A program made the position numbers and the translations under genes. Under the pieces are notes generated by a model. It was not told the origin of the DNA. It saw only the letters and a list, made by a program, of their open reading frames with translations, and did no database searches. Shown here one piece after another: positions 9,600 to 17,643 of a stretch of DNA of 34,611 bases. Source of the stretch: Parcubacteria group bacterium GW2011_GWA2_49_9 (lineage in GTDB: Bacteria; Patescibacteriota; Minisyncoccia; Phycocordibacterales; UBA10002); the NCBI GenBank assembly GCA_001004005.1, contig LCQF01000027.1, positions 1 to 34,611 on the forward strand. The letters are read 5' to 3'. Each line of letters starts with the position of its first letter. Within the stretch, counting starts at the first letter, position 1.

Positions 9600-9800
9600 A
9601 GAAGTTGTCTTCCTCCCCTCCCACCCCTCCTTTCCAAGGAGGGGTGTTTCGTCTTCGAAACGGGGTGGTAGTGTTTCTTATTCTCCCTTTGTAAAAGGGA
9701 GCAGCGGAGTAGTCGTAGACTGACGAAGTCGAGGGATTTTGTTTCCCCATCTCCCTTAACAAAGGGAGTACCCGAGTCTTCGAGGTGGAGGGTTGTTTCT
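9600..9800. repeat. Composite dispersed palindromic repeats including the TAGTCGTAGACT tag
   Basis: CCCCTCCTTTCCAAGGAGGGG; CTCCCTTTGTAAAAGGGAGCAGCGGAGTAGTCGTAGACTGACG; CTCCCTTAACAAAGGGAG. Confidence 0.8.
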
Positions 9801-10074
9801 CCAAAATAAAAGCGCGGACAACTGCTTGCCTCGCGCTTTTTGCCTATTACATCTATCTCTACGCAACAAAACATATTTCTGTCAATGTTTGTAACGCTAT
9901 TGCACCGAAAACGGCCTCCTATATAATGATTCAGTAGTTCCATTATTATTTATCAACTAGTAGGTCGAGATATTAACAATTCTTAATACTAACTGTGCAC
10001 TGGGTGTGTGAATGTCTGTATCTTATTCGCAGGTATTCGCAGATTCGTCCCATTCGCAGATTGGTACTTATTTT

Positions 10075-10347
10075 ATGAACAAACAAGGCATTGTAGTGGC
10101 GGTCCACGTCGTCCTTGGCGGCACGAAAGTGCAGGCGGAGCAGGCGGTAGACAAAGTACTTGAGTCAATCGTCGCCACACTGAAGACGGGTGAAGAGGTT
10201 TCAATCGCCGGTCTCGGCATCTTCTCGGTCAAACAGCGTGCGGCCCGTCAGGCAAGGAACCCCCGCACCGGCGAAATGGTGCAGGTAGCCGCTATGAAAG
10301 TTCCGAAATTCCGCGCCGCGAAGGCACTCAAAGACGCCGTGAAGTGA
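10075..10347 (+). CDS. HU-family DNA-binding protein
   Basis: MNKQGIVVAVHVVLGGTKVQAEQAVDKVLESIVATLKTGEEVSIAGLGIFSVKQRAARQARNPRTGE; internal Met of ORF 10012-10347. Confidence 0.85.
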   Translation: MNKQGIVVAVHVVLGGTKVQAEQAVDKVLESIVATLKTGEEVSIAGLGIFSVKQRAARQARNPRTGEMVQVAAMKVPKFRAAKALKDAVK

Positions 10348-10375
10348 CAGAAAACAAGGAGCAACGCGACTATGT

Positions 10376-10437
10376 TTTCTGTCATCCCGCACCGGAGTAG
10401 TAGCGGAGTAGTCGTAGACTAGATGTGGGATCCAGAA
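10376..10437. repeat. GTCATCCC..GGGATCCAG repeat with TAGTCGTAGACTA tag
   Basis: CTGTCATCCCGCACCGGAGTAGTAGCGGAGTAGTCGTAGACTAGATGTGGGATCCAGAA. Confidence 0.75.
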
Positions 10438-10440
10438 CCC

Positions 10441-10470
10441 CACAAAACCCGCCACTCGGCGGGTTTTGTG
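10441..10470 (+). terminator. Strong hairpin, probable terminator for the HU gene
   Basis: Perfect 13-bp stem CACAAAACCCGCC-ACTC-GGCGGGTTTTGTG. Confidence 0.8.
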
Positions 10471-10474
10471 TTGG

Positions 10475-10535
10475 TCTTATTCTCCCTTTGTAAAAGGGAG
10501 CACTGCCATCTTCGGCAGGAGGGATTTACTTCTCC
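10475..10535. repeat. CTCCCTTT..AAAGGGAG dispersed repeat
   Basis: TTATTCTCCCTTTGTAAAAGGGAGCACTGCCATCTTCGGCAGGAGGGATTTAC; near-identical at 14000-14050. Confidence 0.8.
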
Positions 10536-11437
10536 AGCCTCTTATTCTCCATCTGCTTCAAATAATTCTTCTTGGAAACCACGGATTGCCCGAGTCTGTC
10601 TTCAAGTTTCTTTCTCGCTCCTCCCGCAATATCGCCTCCCGCTTTGGCATCGCTCCGGAGTTTCGGTACACCCGTTGAATCCTCCACGCGGTGAATCTCG
10701 GTTGTCGCACGCTCACCCAACATGTTAAAGATGAGCTCAAAGTCAGTCATATGGTCCCGCAAATTTTCCCTCCGCAATCCTTTCAATTTCTTAAATGACT
10801 ACCGAGTTAGCACAGAAAACGGAGTTTCCGCGAGACTTTCTGTCATCCTCGCGTATGCGGGGATCCAGAATATGGCTCTATTTCAACAAGCTTTTGAGAT
10901 TTCGGCTGTCAGGATTTCATAATCTTGACGGTCTCTCGCTCCCCGGTTTTTCCACTCATCAGTCAGCTCTTCCCGAATCACAATTCCGCGCATTCGTTTC
11001 TCTATCCAATCTTCGCTATATCCTTTCAGCTTGTACAGCATTCGGGTCCGCTTAGTCGCCAATTCAGGATTTTCTATCTCCTGTACTCGCTCATACCCAA
11101 CTTTCGCCAGCCACCTCTTAAACGGCTCGGCTTTCGGTGACGGGATGGATTGCACTATGCGGAAGAGGCCTTCGGTCGTAGCACAGTCGGTTTCATAGTT
11201 CTTTCCATCGGAAGCTTCCAATTTCAGTTGGTGACAAAATGTCACCAACTCACTTCCCTCTTCGCGTAGCCTTTGAGCAAGTTTATTCCAGTATTTCCTT
11301 GCGGTTAAATCGTCTGACTGATCGGTTAGAACAGCCACCGCGTCCACGACCGAAAACCACCACTCACCGTGATGAAGCGTCTTCCGCACTCTCGCCCCCT
11401 TAAACAACACAATCTTTGTAGTTTCCGCATCGGTCAT
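10526..11437 (-). pseudogene. BRO-N domain / phage antirepressor-like protein, interrupted by a dispersed repeat
   Basis: N-part MTDAETTKIVLFKGARVRKTLHHGEWWFSVVDAVAVLTD..YEILTAEISKAC*; C-part FKKLKGLRRENLRDHMTDFELIFNMLGE.. in another frame; GTCATCCTCGCGTATGCGGGGATCCAG repeat between them. Confidence 0.82.
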
Positions 11438-11460
11438 AACGCATAAATTGTAGCACGGCT

Positions 11461-11640
11461 TCTTTCTTCCTCCCCTCCTTTCCAAGGTGAGAAGCGAATA
11501 CGTGGAGCTTCGCAAGACCTTGAGCGCTCCGTCTTCGGAGAGAGCGAAAGGTGTATAGCTTCTGTAAGAAGGGGATTGAGGGGTGGTAGTCTTTTCGTCC
11601 CTCTCCCTCTTGTCATTCCCGAGAAATCGGGAATCCAGAA
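11461..11640. repeat. Composite repeat with nested 89-bp insert plus GTCATTCCC repeat
   Basis: 11485-11573 identical to 6116-6204; GTCATTCCCGAGAAATCGGGAATCCAG at about 11612-11638. Confidence 0.85.
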
Positions 11641-11644
11641 AAAA

Positions 11645-11674
11645 TTGAATCCGCACAAAAAATTTGCTATACTT
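11645..11674 (+). promoter_or_regulatory. Putative sigma70-type promoter for the TA module
   Basis: TTGAAT-17 bp-TATACT, with the -10 box only about 6 nt from the ATG. Confidence 0.6.
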
Positions 11675-11679
11675 TTGGT

Positions 11680-11853
11680 ATGATTACCAATACGAAAAAC
11701 AAAACCACAGCAGCAGGATTGCTGGCTCGCCTTACTAAATCTAGCGCCAAACTTCCGGCAAGCTGGACGAAGGCGCGGGGTATGCTCCAAAACCAAAAAC
11801 AGATTCGCGCCTTAGAAAAACATGTAAAAAAAGTCCGTGCTGAATGGAGATAA
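11680..11853 (+). CDS. Putative antitoxin partner of the PIN toxin (57 aa)
   Basis: ATG..TAA: MITNTKNKTTAAGLLARLTKSSAKLPASWTKARGMLQNQKQIRALEKHVKKVRAEWR; immediately upstream of the PIN gene; below the ORF-track length cutoff. Confidence 0.65.
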   Translation: MITNTKNKTTAAGLLARLTKSSAKLPASWTKARGMLQNQKQIRALEKHVKKVRAEWR

Positions 11854-11868
11854 CGGGCACATACGCAA

Positions 11869-12237
11869 ATGACGCTCGATACCAATATCATTATTGCCTA
11901 CTTGAAGGGTGAGGAAGAGGTCGCGTCTTTTGTTGATGCAACAAAGAAGCAAGGACTTTTATTTCTCCCTGCAACAGTTGAAGGGGAATTTTTGTCTTTT
12001 TCGGAATGGACTCCGGAACAACGCCACGGTATGGAAAAATTCCTTGAAGAGAACTTTTTGTTCGTCCCGCTCGACCGGCCGATTACTCGTCTTGCCGCAC
12101 AGATCAGAACAAAAGCAAAAATCGCATTTGCCGACGCGACTATCGCCGCCACCGCGCTGTTCACCAATACCCCCCTCCTCACCAGAAACGTCCGCGACTT
12201 CAAGAAGATCGACTCTCTCCAACTCATCTCGCTCTAG
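11869..12237 (+). CDS. PIN-domain ribonuclease toxin (VapC-like)
   Basis: MTLDTNIIIAYLKGEEEV.., FADATIAATALFTNTPLLTRNVRDFKKI: PIN acidic residues and C-terminal pattern. Confidence 0.9.
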   Translation: MTLDTNIIIAYLKGEEEVASFVDATKKQGLLFLPATVEGEFLSFSEWTPEQRHGMEKFLEENFLFVPLDRPITRLAAQIRTKAKIAFADATIAATALFTNTPLLTRNVRDFKKIDSLQLISL

Positions 12238-12242
12238 TCGTC

Positions 12243-12345
12243 TTCTCTTATTCTCCCGTTATAAAAAGGAGCACTCCGACTTCAGTCGGAGGAGGGATTT
12301 TATCTTTTCGGACTGTCATTCCCGAATCATGGGGAATCCAGCCAA
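12243..12345. repeat. CTCCCGTTATAAAAAGGAG and GTCATTCCC dispersed repeats
   Basis: GCACTCCGACTTCAGTCGGAGGAGGGATTTT; CTGTCATTCCCGAATCATGGGGAATCCAG. Confidence 0.75.
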
Positions 12346-12417
12346 ACAAAAACCCCGCAGCCGCGTAAGCGAACTGCGAGGTGACGGAGTCTTTAAGTGT
12401 ACATTTCCGGAAACTTG

Positions 12418-13812
12418 TTATCGGTCAAACGGCATCAACCGATTGACCACTCTCGCGAGTAACTTCCCAATTCCTTTCCGAGGCACTGGAAACAAGGGTC
12501 GTGTCGGACATAATCCGAAAGGTGCAAGTGTCCCGATAATCAGTAGATACACAAAATTTGAAAGCCAGCGTTCCTTCCAATCAGGATGTGTTTCTTTTGA
12601 TCCCAACATCGTGTAATCAAGCCGTGTCAAAAGCGACGCATCTTCAAGAAATGCCTGCGCTTCTAGTTCCCGCGCTACGACTTCTCCTTTTTTTGGAATG
12701 TATCCCGTTTCCTTTGGCCATCGGCCGCTCGGAGTCATTGATCTGCCCAAATAGGGCCGGATTACGGCTCCCTGAAACGCTTTCCGGAAGGAAAACAAAA
12801 GATGTCGCAACAGTGCTAACGGCCTGTCTTTCTGAAGCCCGATTACCATCAGTAACTCAACCGTAATCCCAACACTCAACACAATAGCCGTTACTGTTTC
12901 AATTTCCGCAAGCACGTTATGAGTCTTGTGTTCCCTTTTCCACGTCTCTTCATCGGCTCCATCAACTCCAAACGCGATGATGCGCACTCCATATCGGTAT
13001 AGCCGAGCCGGTAATTTCGGGTCCCTTCTGCAAGCCAAAAACATATATTTTGATGTTGCGAGACATCGTATGTGCGGTGTGATGCCGAACCTTAAAGCGG
13101 CACTCCAAATATCTTTGAGCCGCTCTTCAAGCTCTACCACGGTCTGGAGTGCGTCCAGATTTGAGAGATATACCTTCAACTCAGAGTGCCCGACGCTCTT
13201 AAGATACCGGCAAATATATTCTAGCTCATCCCGAAGAGATGCCGTGGTCCGATATTTCTCTTTAGTGTCTTTAAGCGCCGCGCAAAAGCCGCAGTTAAAT
13301 CCACAACCGTCACTCAAGAACAAAGCGAACTCGGCGGTGAGATATTGGCGTCGACTTTCTTCGGTGAGCCACTTAAGCATTGATACCATTGAGGTATCGA
13401 ACGGCGATTGGAGCGCAGAGAGGCCAAGATTTCTTTTGATTTCTTCGTCCCCTCTCGCCTGTACAACCTCTCCCAATCCGCTAAACCACTTTTTGAAGTC
13501 ACCGTGTCGAAGCCTGGCAACTCCTTCACCGCCGACAAGAACTGGCTGTAAGAAGTTGTGCCTACGCAGCCACTTGATATAACCGACGACGGTATCGATG
13601 TACGGAGGACCTAGGACCGAAAATCCAATCTCGTCTGTATTGATGAGAGCGGTAATAACCGCATCCGAATCGATTTCTATGAGATTCAAATCGAAAAAAG
13701 ATACACCAACTCCGGCCTGCATCAATCGACTCCCTAGATTCATTAGTCCACCCGGAAGATATACTTGGCTTTTGCCGTATGGATACCGTGGCTGAAATAA
13801 TACAATTTTCAT
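12418..13812 (-). CDS. Radical SAM protein with B12-binding-like N-terminal region
   Basis: SDGCGFNCGFCAAL (CxxxCxxC cluster motif); N-terminal MKIVLFQPRYPYG..PGGLMNLGSRLMQAG..TDEIGFSVLGPPYIDTVVGYIKWLRR is cobalamin-binding-domain-like. Confidence 0.8.
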   Translation of the reverse strand: MKIVLFQPRYPYGKSQVYLPGGLMNLGSRLMQAGVGVSFFDLNLIEIDSDAVITALINTDEIGFSVLGPPYIDTVVGYIKWLRRHNFLQPVLVGGEGVARLRHGDFKKWFSGLGEVVQARGDEEIKRNLGLSALQSPFDTSMVSMLKWLTEESRRQYLTAEFALFLSDGCGFNCGFCAALKDTKEKYRTTASLRDELEYICRYLKSVGHSELKVYLSNLDALQTVVELEERLKDIWSAALRFGITPHIRCLATSKYMFLACRRDPKLPARLYRYGVRIIAFGVDGADEETWKREHKTHNVLAEIETVTAIVLSVGITVELLMVIGLQKDRPLALLRHLLFSFRKAFQGAVIRPYLGRSMTPSGRWPKETGYIPKKGEVVARELEAQAFLEDASLLTRLDYTMLGSKETHPDWKERWLSNFVYLLIIGTLAPFGLCPTRPLFPVPRKGIGKLLARVVNRLMPFDR

Positions 13813-13855
13813 AGGACTTCCCCTTCTGTTTGGTTGAATTTGACTTTCTACAAAG

Positions 13856-13885
13856 ATTATATCGTAATACGGTATCTTCTGTCAA
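13856..13885 (-). promoter_or_regulatory. Consensus sigma70-type promoter of the radical SAM gene
   Basis: Minus strand TTGACA-18 bp-TATAAT. Confidence 0.8.
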
Positions 13886-13999
13886 AGCTAATCGTTAGTG
13901 AGAATGAGTATTAAAGCCTTATTTTGCAATAGTATTTAGCATATTAGGCGTATTTCTGTGGAAGAGGATTGACACAAAGAGTGGTTGGAAGTACGCTAA

Positions 14000-14135
14000 T
14001 CTTATTCTCCCTTTCTTAAAGGGAGCACTGCCATCTTAGGCAGGAGGGATTTACAACCACCCCTCAATCCCCTCCTTAGAAAGGAGGGGAGGAAATCCCT
14101 CCCCCTAACAGGTACTCCCTTTTACAAAGGGAGAA
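14000..14135. repeat. Composite CTCCCTTT..AAAGGGAG dispersed repeats
   Basis: CTCCCTTTCTTAAAGGGAGCACTGCCATCTTAGGCAGGAGGGATTTAC; CCCCTCCTTAGAAAGGAGGGG; ACTCCCTTTTACAAAGGGAG. Confidence 0.8.
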
Positions 14136-14150
14136 TTGGAGACAACACAC

Positions 14151-14848
14151 ATGAACGACCAAAACAAAGAACTCCCCACCACCCTTCACACGCTAGGGTT
14201 CAGCGAAAAAGAAGCGATAGTTTATATTGCTTTGCTGGAATTGGGACACGGTACGGTAACCGAAATCGCCCGCAAAGCGGGCATTAACCGCACGACCGGC
14301 TATGACATTTTGGATTCGCTCGTCAGTAAAGGTATCGTAAACGCGACGGGCAAGGAGCCGAAGCAGGAATTTGCCGCCGAACCTCCGGAAGCGGTCATTA
14401 TGTATTTGAAACGCGGAGCTGAACTCGCGAAAGAACGTATTGAGAAAGCAGGGACATTACTTCCCCAACTTCGTTCGGTCCATGCGGCACAGAATCGTCC
14501 GAGGATAAAATTTTATGAGGGTACAGATGGCTTGAAGCTTTCCCAAACTATTTCAAACGGCGTGCGGAGAAAGGTATCTCTATCCGCGCTATTTTCCCGA
14601 TGAATACTGCAGGAATGGCTCGTGCGGCGTTTGACGAGGAGGAAAGGCGTGAAGTCGCGTTCGTCCCGTCGGATAAATATTATTTTTCTCCCGAAATCAA
14701 TATCTACGACAACAAAGTGATGATAGCGTCATGGAAAGAAAAACTGGGTGTGAGCATAGAAAGCGCGGAAATCGCCGACGCCATGAAAAAGATTTTTGAA
14801 CTCGCCTGGGCGGAGGCGAAACGATTGGATAAGACATTGCGTTCCTGA
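14151..14848 (+). pseudogene. TrmB-family transcriptional regulator with internal deletion/frameshift
   Basis: HTH part LGFSEKEAIVYIALLELGHGTVTEIARKAGINRTTGYDILDSL..KFYEGTDGLK; then FPNYFKRRAEKGISIRAIFPMNTAGMARAAFDEEERREVAFVPSDKYYFSPEINIYDNKVMIASW in another frame. Confidence 0.82.
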
Positions 14849-14875
14849 AAAGAGTCCCCCGAGGGGGACTCTTTT
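14848..14875 (+). terminator. Intrinsic terminator
   Basis: AAAAGAGTCCCCC-GA-GGGGGACTCTTTT. Confidence 0.85.
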
Positions 14876-14883
14876 CTAAAATG

Positions 14884-14954
14884 TGCGGGATGCCGGAATC
14901 GAACCGGCACGACGAACTTGGAAGGTTCGCGTTCTACCATTAAACCAATCCCGC
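14884..14954 (-). tRNA. tRNA-Gly (anticodon UCC)
   Basis: GCGGGAT acceptor, D arm GTTTAATGGTAGAAC, anticodon arm CGAAC-CTTCCAA-GTTCG, T arm GCCGGTTCGATTCCGGC, ATCCCGC; no encoded CCA. Confidence 0.95.
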
Positions 14955-14999
14955 GATGGTCCGAATCGTAGCAGAAAAAACACATCTGGGCAATTTCCA

Positions 15000-15041
15000 T
15001 TTTTTAGCATTTGCCGACGGCCGTCGGCAAATGCTAAAAAA
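15000..15041. terminator. Perfect 42-bp palindrome, probable bidirectional terminator
   Basis: TTTTTTAGCATTTGCCGACGG/CCGTCGGCAAATGCTAAAAAA. Confidence 0.7.
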
Positions 15042-15099
15042 GAACACTTCGGATTTTCCCATTCGTCAGATACGGAGAGGTTTAGTATAATCCAATCCT

Positions 15100-16204
15100 A
15101 TGCTGTTTTTTGCTCGTCTCTGTATCTATGTTCTAGGGGGCGTCGCCTTGCTGTGGGCGGTGGCGACCGAGACACTCGCTCCAAAGACAGTAGCCAAGCC
15201 GAACGTGGAAGTAGCCGAAACGGATGCGACTTCTTCACCTGTCACAGCAGATACACCGGCGGCACTCGCCACACAAGAGATTCCCACTCTGGTAAAAACG
15301 ACCCCGGCAACACCGGACACACCGAAAGAAACCAAGACAATTCCTTTACCGAAGAAACCTTTGACACCGGTCACCAAAACCGCTCGTAAATATTCTCTGC
15401 ACGTCAAAACGCGGAGGTTCATTTAATCCGATATCGGGAAGCGGTATTTTCGTAGACCCGCGCGGGGTCATACTCACCAACGCGCATGTGGGCCAGTATT
15501 TCTTGCTGAAAGATTATCTGACTCCGGATTTCCTGGACTGTATCATCCGTACCGGTGAGCCCGCGCACAATCGGTACAAGGCGCGACTACTCTATATCTC
15601 TCCGGCGTGGGTAGCGACGAACGCGAAAAAAATCAATCTGTCCGAACCGTTGGGAACCGGAGAAAATGATTTCGCCTTGCTTCTCATAACAGGGACGACA
15701 CTCGCAGATATGCCGTTGCCGGAAGCATTTCCATTTTTGCCGACGGATAGTGATGATTCCGTTTTACAAAAGCCGATAGAGGTACTCGTGGCGGGATATC
15801 CGGCGGGGCTGCTTGGTGGTATCAATATCCAGAGAGACCTGTATCCGAGCTCGGCGGTGGTGTACACAGGGAACGTGTACAGTTTTGACGAGGGAACATC
15901 CGATATCTTTTCAATCGGTAGTTCAGTGGTCGCGCAACAGGGCTCAAGCGGTGGAGCCGTGGTGAGTAAAGTAGGAAAACTCATCGGTCTCATTGCGACT
16001 GCTTCAATGGGACGCACGACGGGAGAGCGTGATTTGAACGCTCTCACGATGAGTCACCTCAACGCCAGTTTCAAAACACATACGGGAGACGACCTTGCTT
16101 CACTCTTCAGAGCAGGAGACCTTCATGCCAGCGCGGATAGCTTCAACGAAAAAATCGCGCCGATACTTAAGAAAGTGCTTGAAGGCGCGCTGGCGGGAGA
16201 GTAG
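15100..16204 (+). pseudogene. Trypsin-like serine protease, secreted/anchored, frameshifted near the linker
   Basis: Signal/anchor plus Thr/Pro linker in ORF 15100-15426; protease domain from LVNILCTSKRGGSFNPISGSGIFVDPRGVILTNAHV.. through SSVVAQQGSSGGAVVSKVGKLIGLIA in a shifted frame (ORF 15488-16204 extends upstream to about 15385). Confidence 0.82.
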
Positions 16205-16212
16205 CCGTTGCT

Positions 16213-16515
16213 TCAAGAAAGCGGATGGGTAGATAGCGCAATTAAGCGCTCCATATCGTCTTCTTTCGCGGCATCCTGCGAGCGGATGAAACCGCACCGT
16301 GCGCATGTATGTGCGATTCGGTAGATACCAGAGAAAACGCCAACACCCTGTGGCTCCATCGCTCCCCCGCAGAGGGAAGCGCGGTCTCCCGGGTTAACAT
16401 CCACATGTTTACTCCACAAGCACTTCGGACAGTGATTCGTATAGCCGTTGCCCGTTACACGGGTAGTGCAGTGGTCGCAGGTAAAATCTTCTTTTGTTCT
16501 GGTAAACCGTTTCAT
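16213..16515 (-). CDS. RNHCP-domain zinc-ribbon protein
   Basis: MKRFTRTKEDFTCDHCTTRVTGNGYTNHCPKCLWSKHVDVNPGDRASLCGGAMEPQGV..HTCARCGF. Confidence 0.88.
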   Translation of the reverse strand: MKRFTRTKEDFTCDHCTTRVTGNGYTNHCPKCLWSKHVDVNPGDRASLCGGAMEPQGVGVFSGIYRIAHTCARCGFIRSQDAAKEDDMERLIALSTHPLS

Positions 16516-16521
16516 AAGGGT

Positions 16522-16632
16522 CTTAATTCTCCCTTTTAAAAGGGAGCACTTGAGTCTTCGAAAGGAGGGATTTAAATCCTCCGCCCTAACGGGCACCTCC
16601 TTTAGGAAAGCGGTAGTAGTCGTAGACTAGAG
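16522..16632. repeat. CTCCCTTT-type dispersed repeats with TAGTCGTAGACTA tag
   Basis: TTCTCCCTTTTAAAAGGGAGCACTTGAGTCTTCG..; GCGGTAGTAGTCGTAGACTAGAGG. Confidence 0.75.
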
Positions 16633-16641
16633 GAATAAGAA

Positions 16642-17550
16642 CTACGCCAGCTTAAACCCATTTCCCTTTTTCTTCAAGAAACCTTCGCCGGCCAACTCGG
16701 ATATAATATCCGCCACCGAATGAACAGAGGCATACTGTTTGAAATCGTCCGCCTTCACCGTTCCCTTTTCAGTTGCCAATCTAAGAATCGCTCCGCGCAC
16801 TTGCCTGCGCGACCCGATGAACACAGACTGCTTCGTGTAGTGTGTACTTCGCGTATTCAAATTTCCCGTTGTTTTCTTCAACATCGCTCCATAGTCCATC
16901 AGTGCGTTATACCAGTCTCTTGTAGACACTCCAACATTCTTGAGAATGTTGGAGTGTTCTCTTCTCCTCTCCCCCTCCCCTCCTGCCCGAGGAGGGGTGC
17001 CGAGGCCGCGAGGCAGGGTGGTGGGAGCAAGGGGGAGAATTGAAGAGGGGGTAGGTAACGTCCGCTCAACCACTTTTAAAATCTCCTCGTCTTTTACTTT
17101 TTTCTTCCCCTTAAAAAAGAAATGCAGATACACCGTTCTGATATTCGTCTCAATAAACGCGGACGGAATCCCGAACGCAAATGCACAGACTGCGCCCGCC
17201 GTGTACGGCCCGACTCCGGGAAGCGCGTCTATCGTTTCAATCGTCTTTGGAAATACTCCTCCATATTCTTTCACAATCATTTCCGCGGAACGTTTCAAAT
17301 TGAGCACCCGCCGATTGTAGCCGAGTCCTTGCCAGAGTTTCAGTACCTCGCTTACCTTTGCGCTCGCAAGCGATTCGGGAGTGGGAAACCGCTTCATCCA
17401 TCTGTTGAAAAACGGAACGACCCGTTCCGCTTGCGTTTGCTGAAGCATTATTTCCGACACCAAAATCGCGTAGGGGTCTCTCGTTTCCCGCCACGGAAAA
17501 TCCCGTCGGTGCTCCCGATAGAAGTTGAGGATAGTTTGCTGGAAAGTCAT
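16642..17550 (-). CDS. mutY: A/G-specific adenine glycosylase (MutY-like, no Fe-S cysteine cluster) carrying an in-frame repeat-derived insertion
   Basis: FYREHRRDFPWRETRDPYAILVSEIMLQQTQ, LPGVGPYTAGAVCAFAFGIPSAFIETNIRTVYLH, RDWYNALMDYGAMLKK. Confidence 0.88.
   Translation of the reverse strand: MTFQQTILNFYREHRRDFPWRETRDPYAILVSEIMLQQTQAERVVPFFNRWMKRFPTPESLASAKVSEVLKLWQGLGYNRRVLNLKRSAEMIVKEYGGVFPKTIETIDALPGVGPYTAGAVCAFAFGIPSAFIETNIRTVYLHFFFKGKKKVKDEEILKVVERTLPTPSSILPLAPTTLPRGLGTPPRAGGEGERRREHSNILKNVGVSTRDWYNALMDYGAMLKKTTGNLNTRSTHYTKQSVFIGSRRQVRGAILRLATEKGTVKADDFKQYASVHSVADIISELAGEGFLKKKGNGFKLA
16926..17043. repeat. Repeat-derived insertion inside mutY: 15-bp-stem palindrome plus C/G-rich dispersed repeat
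   Basis: ACACTCCAACATTCT-TG-AGAATGTTGGAGTGT then CCCCTCCTGCCCGAGGAGGGGTGCCGAGGCCGCGAGGCAGGGTGGTGGGAGCAAGGGGGAGAATTG; translates to PSSILPLAPTTLPRGLGTPPRAGGEGERRREHSNILKNVGVS. Confidence 0.8.
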
Positions 17551-17610
17551 ACTAGTTTTTTGGGTAGGTCTCACCTCGCCATTCTAACGTGCCATTCATT
17601 TCGCGCAACG

Positions 17611-17638
17611 AAAACCGCCCCGATGTTGTCGGGGCGGT
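17611..17638 (-). terminator. Intrinsic terminator of the DUF3999 gene
   Basis: Minus strand ACCGCCCCGA..TCGGGGCGGTTTTCG. Confidence 0.75.
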
Positions 17639-17643
17639 GAGTG

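Noticed and set aside
12345-12380. Hairpin-like CCCCGCAGCCGCGTAAGCGAACTGCGAGG
   Set aside because: Imperfect pairing and unclear assignment; not listed as a terminator.
16516-16596. N-terminal extension of the RNHCP ORF (MPVRAEDLNPSFRRLKCSLLKGRIKTL)
   Set aside because: It is a translation of the adjacent dispersed repeat; MKRFTRTKEDF is a better start.
6045-17045. Dispersed repeats considered as CRISPR arrays
   Set aside because: Copies are scattered between and within genes, vary in loop and orientation, and are not regularly spaced; no cas genes seen.
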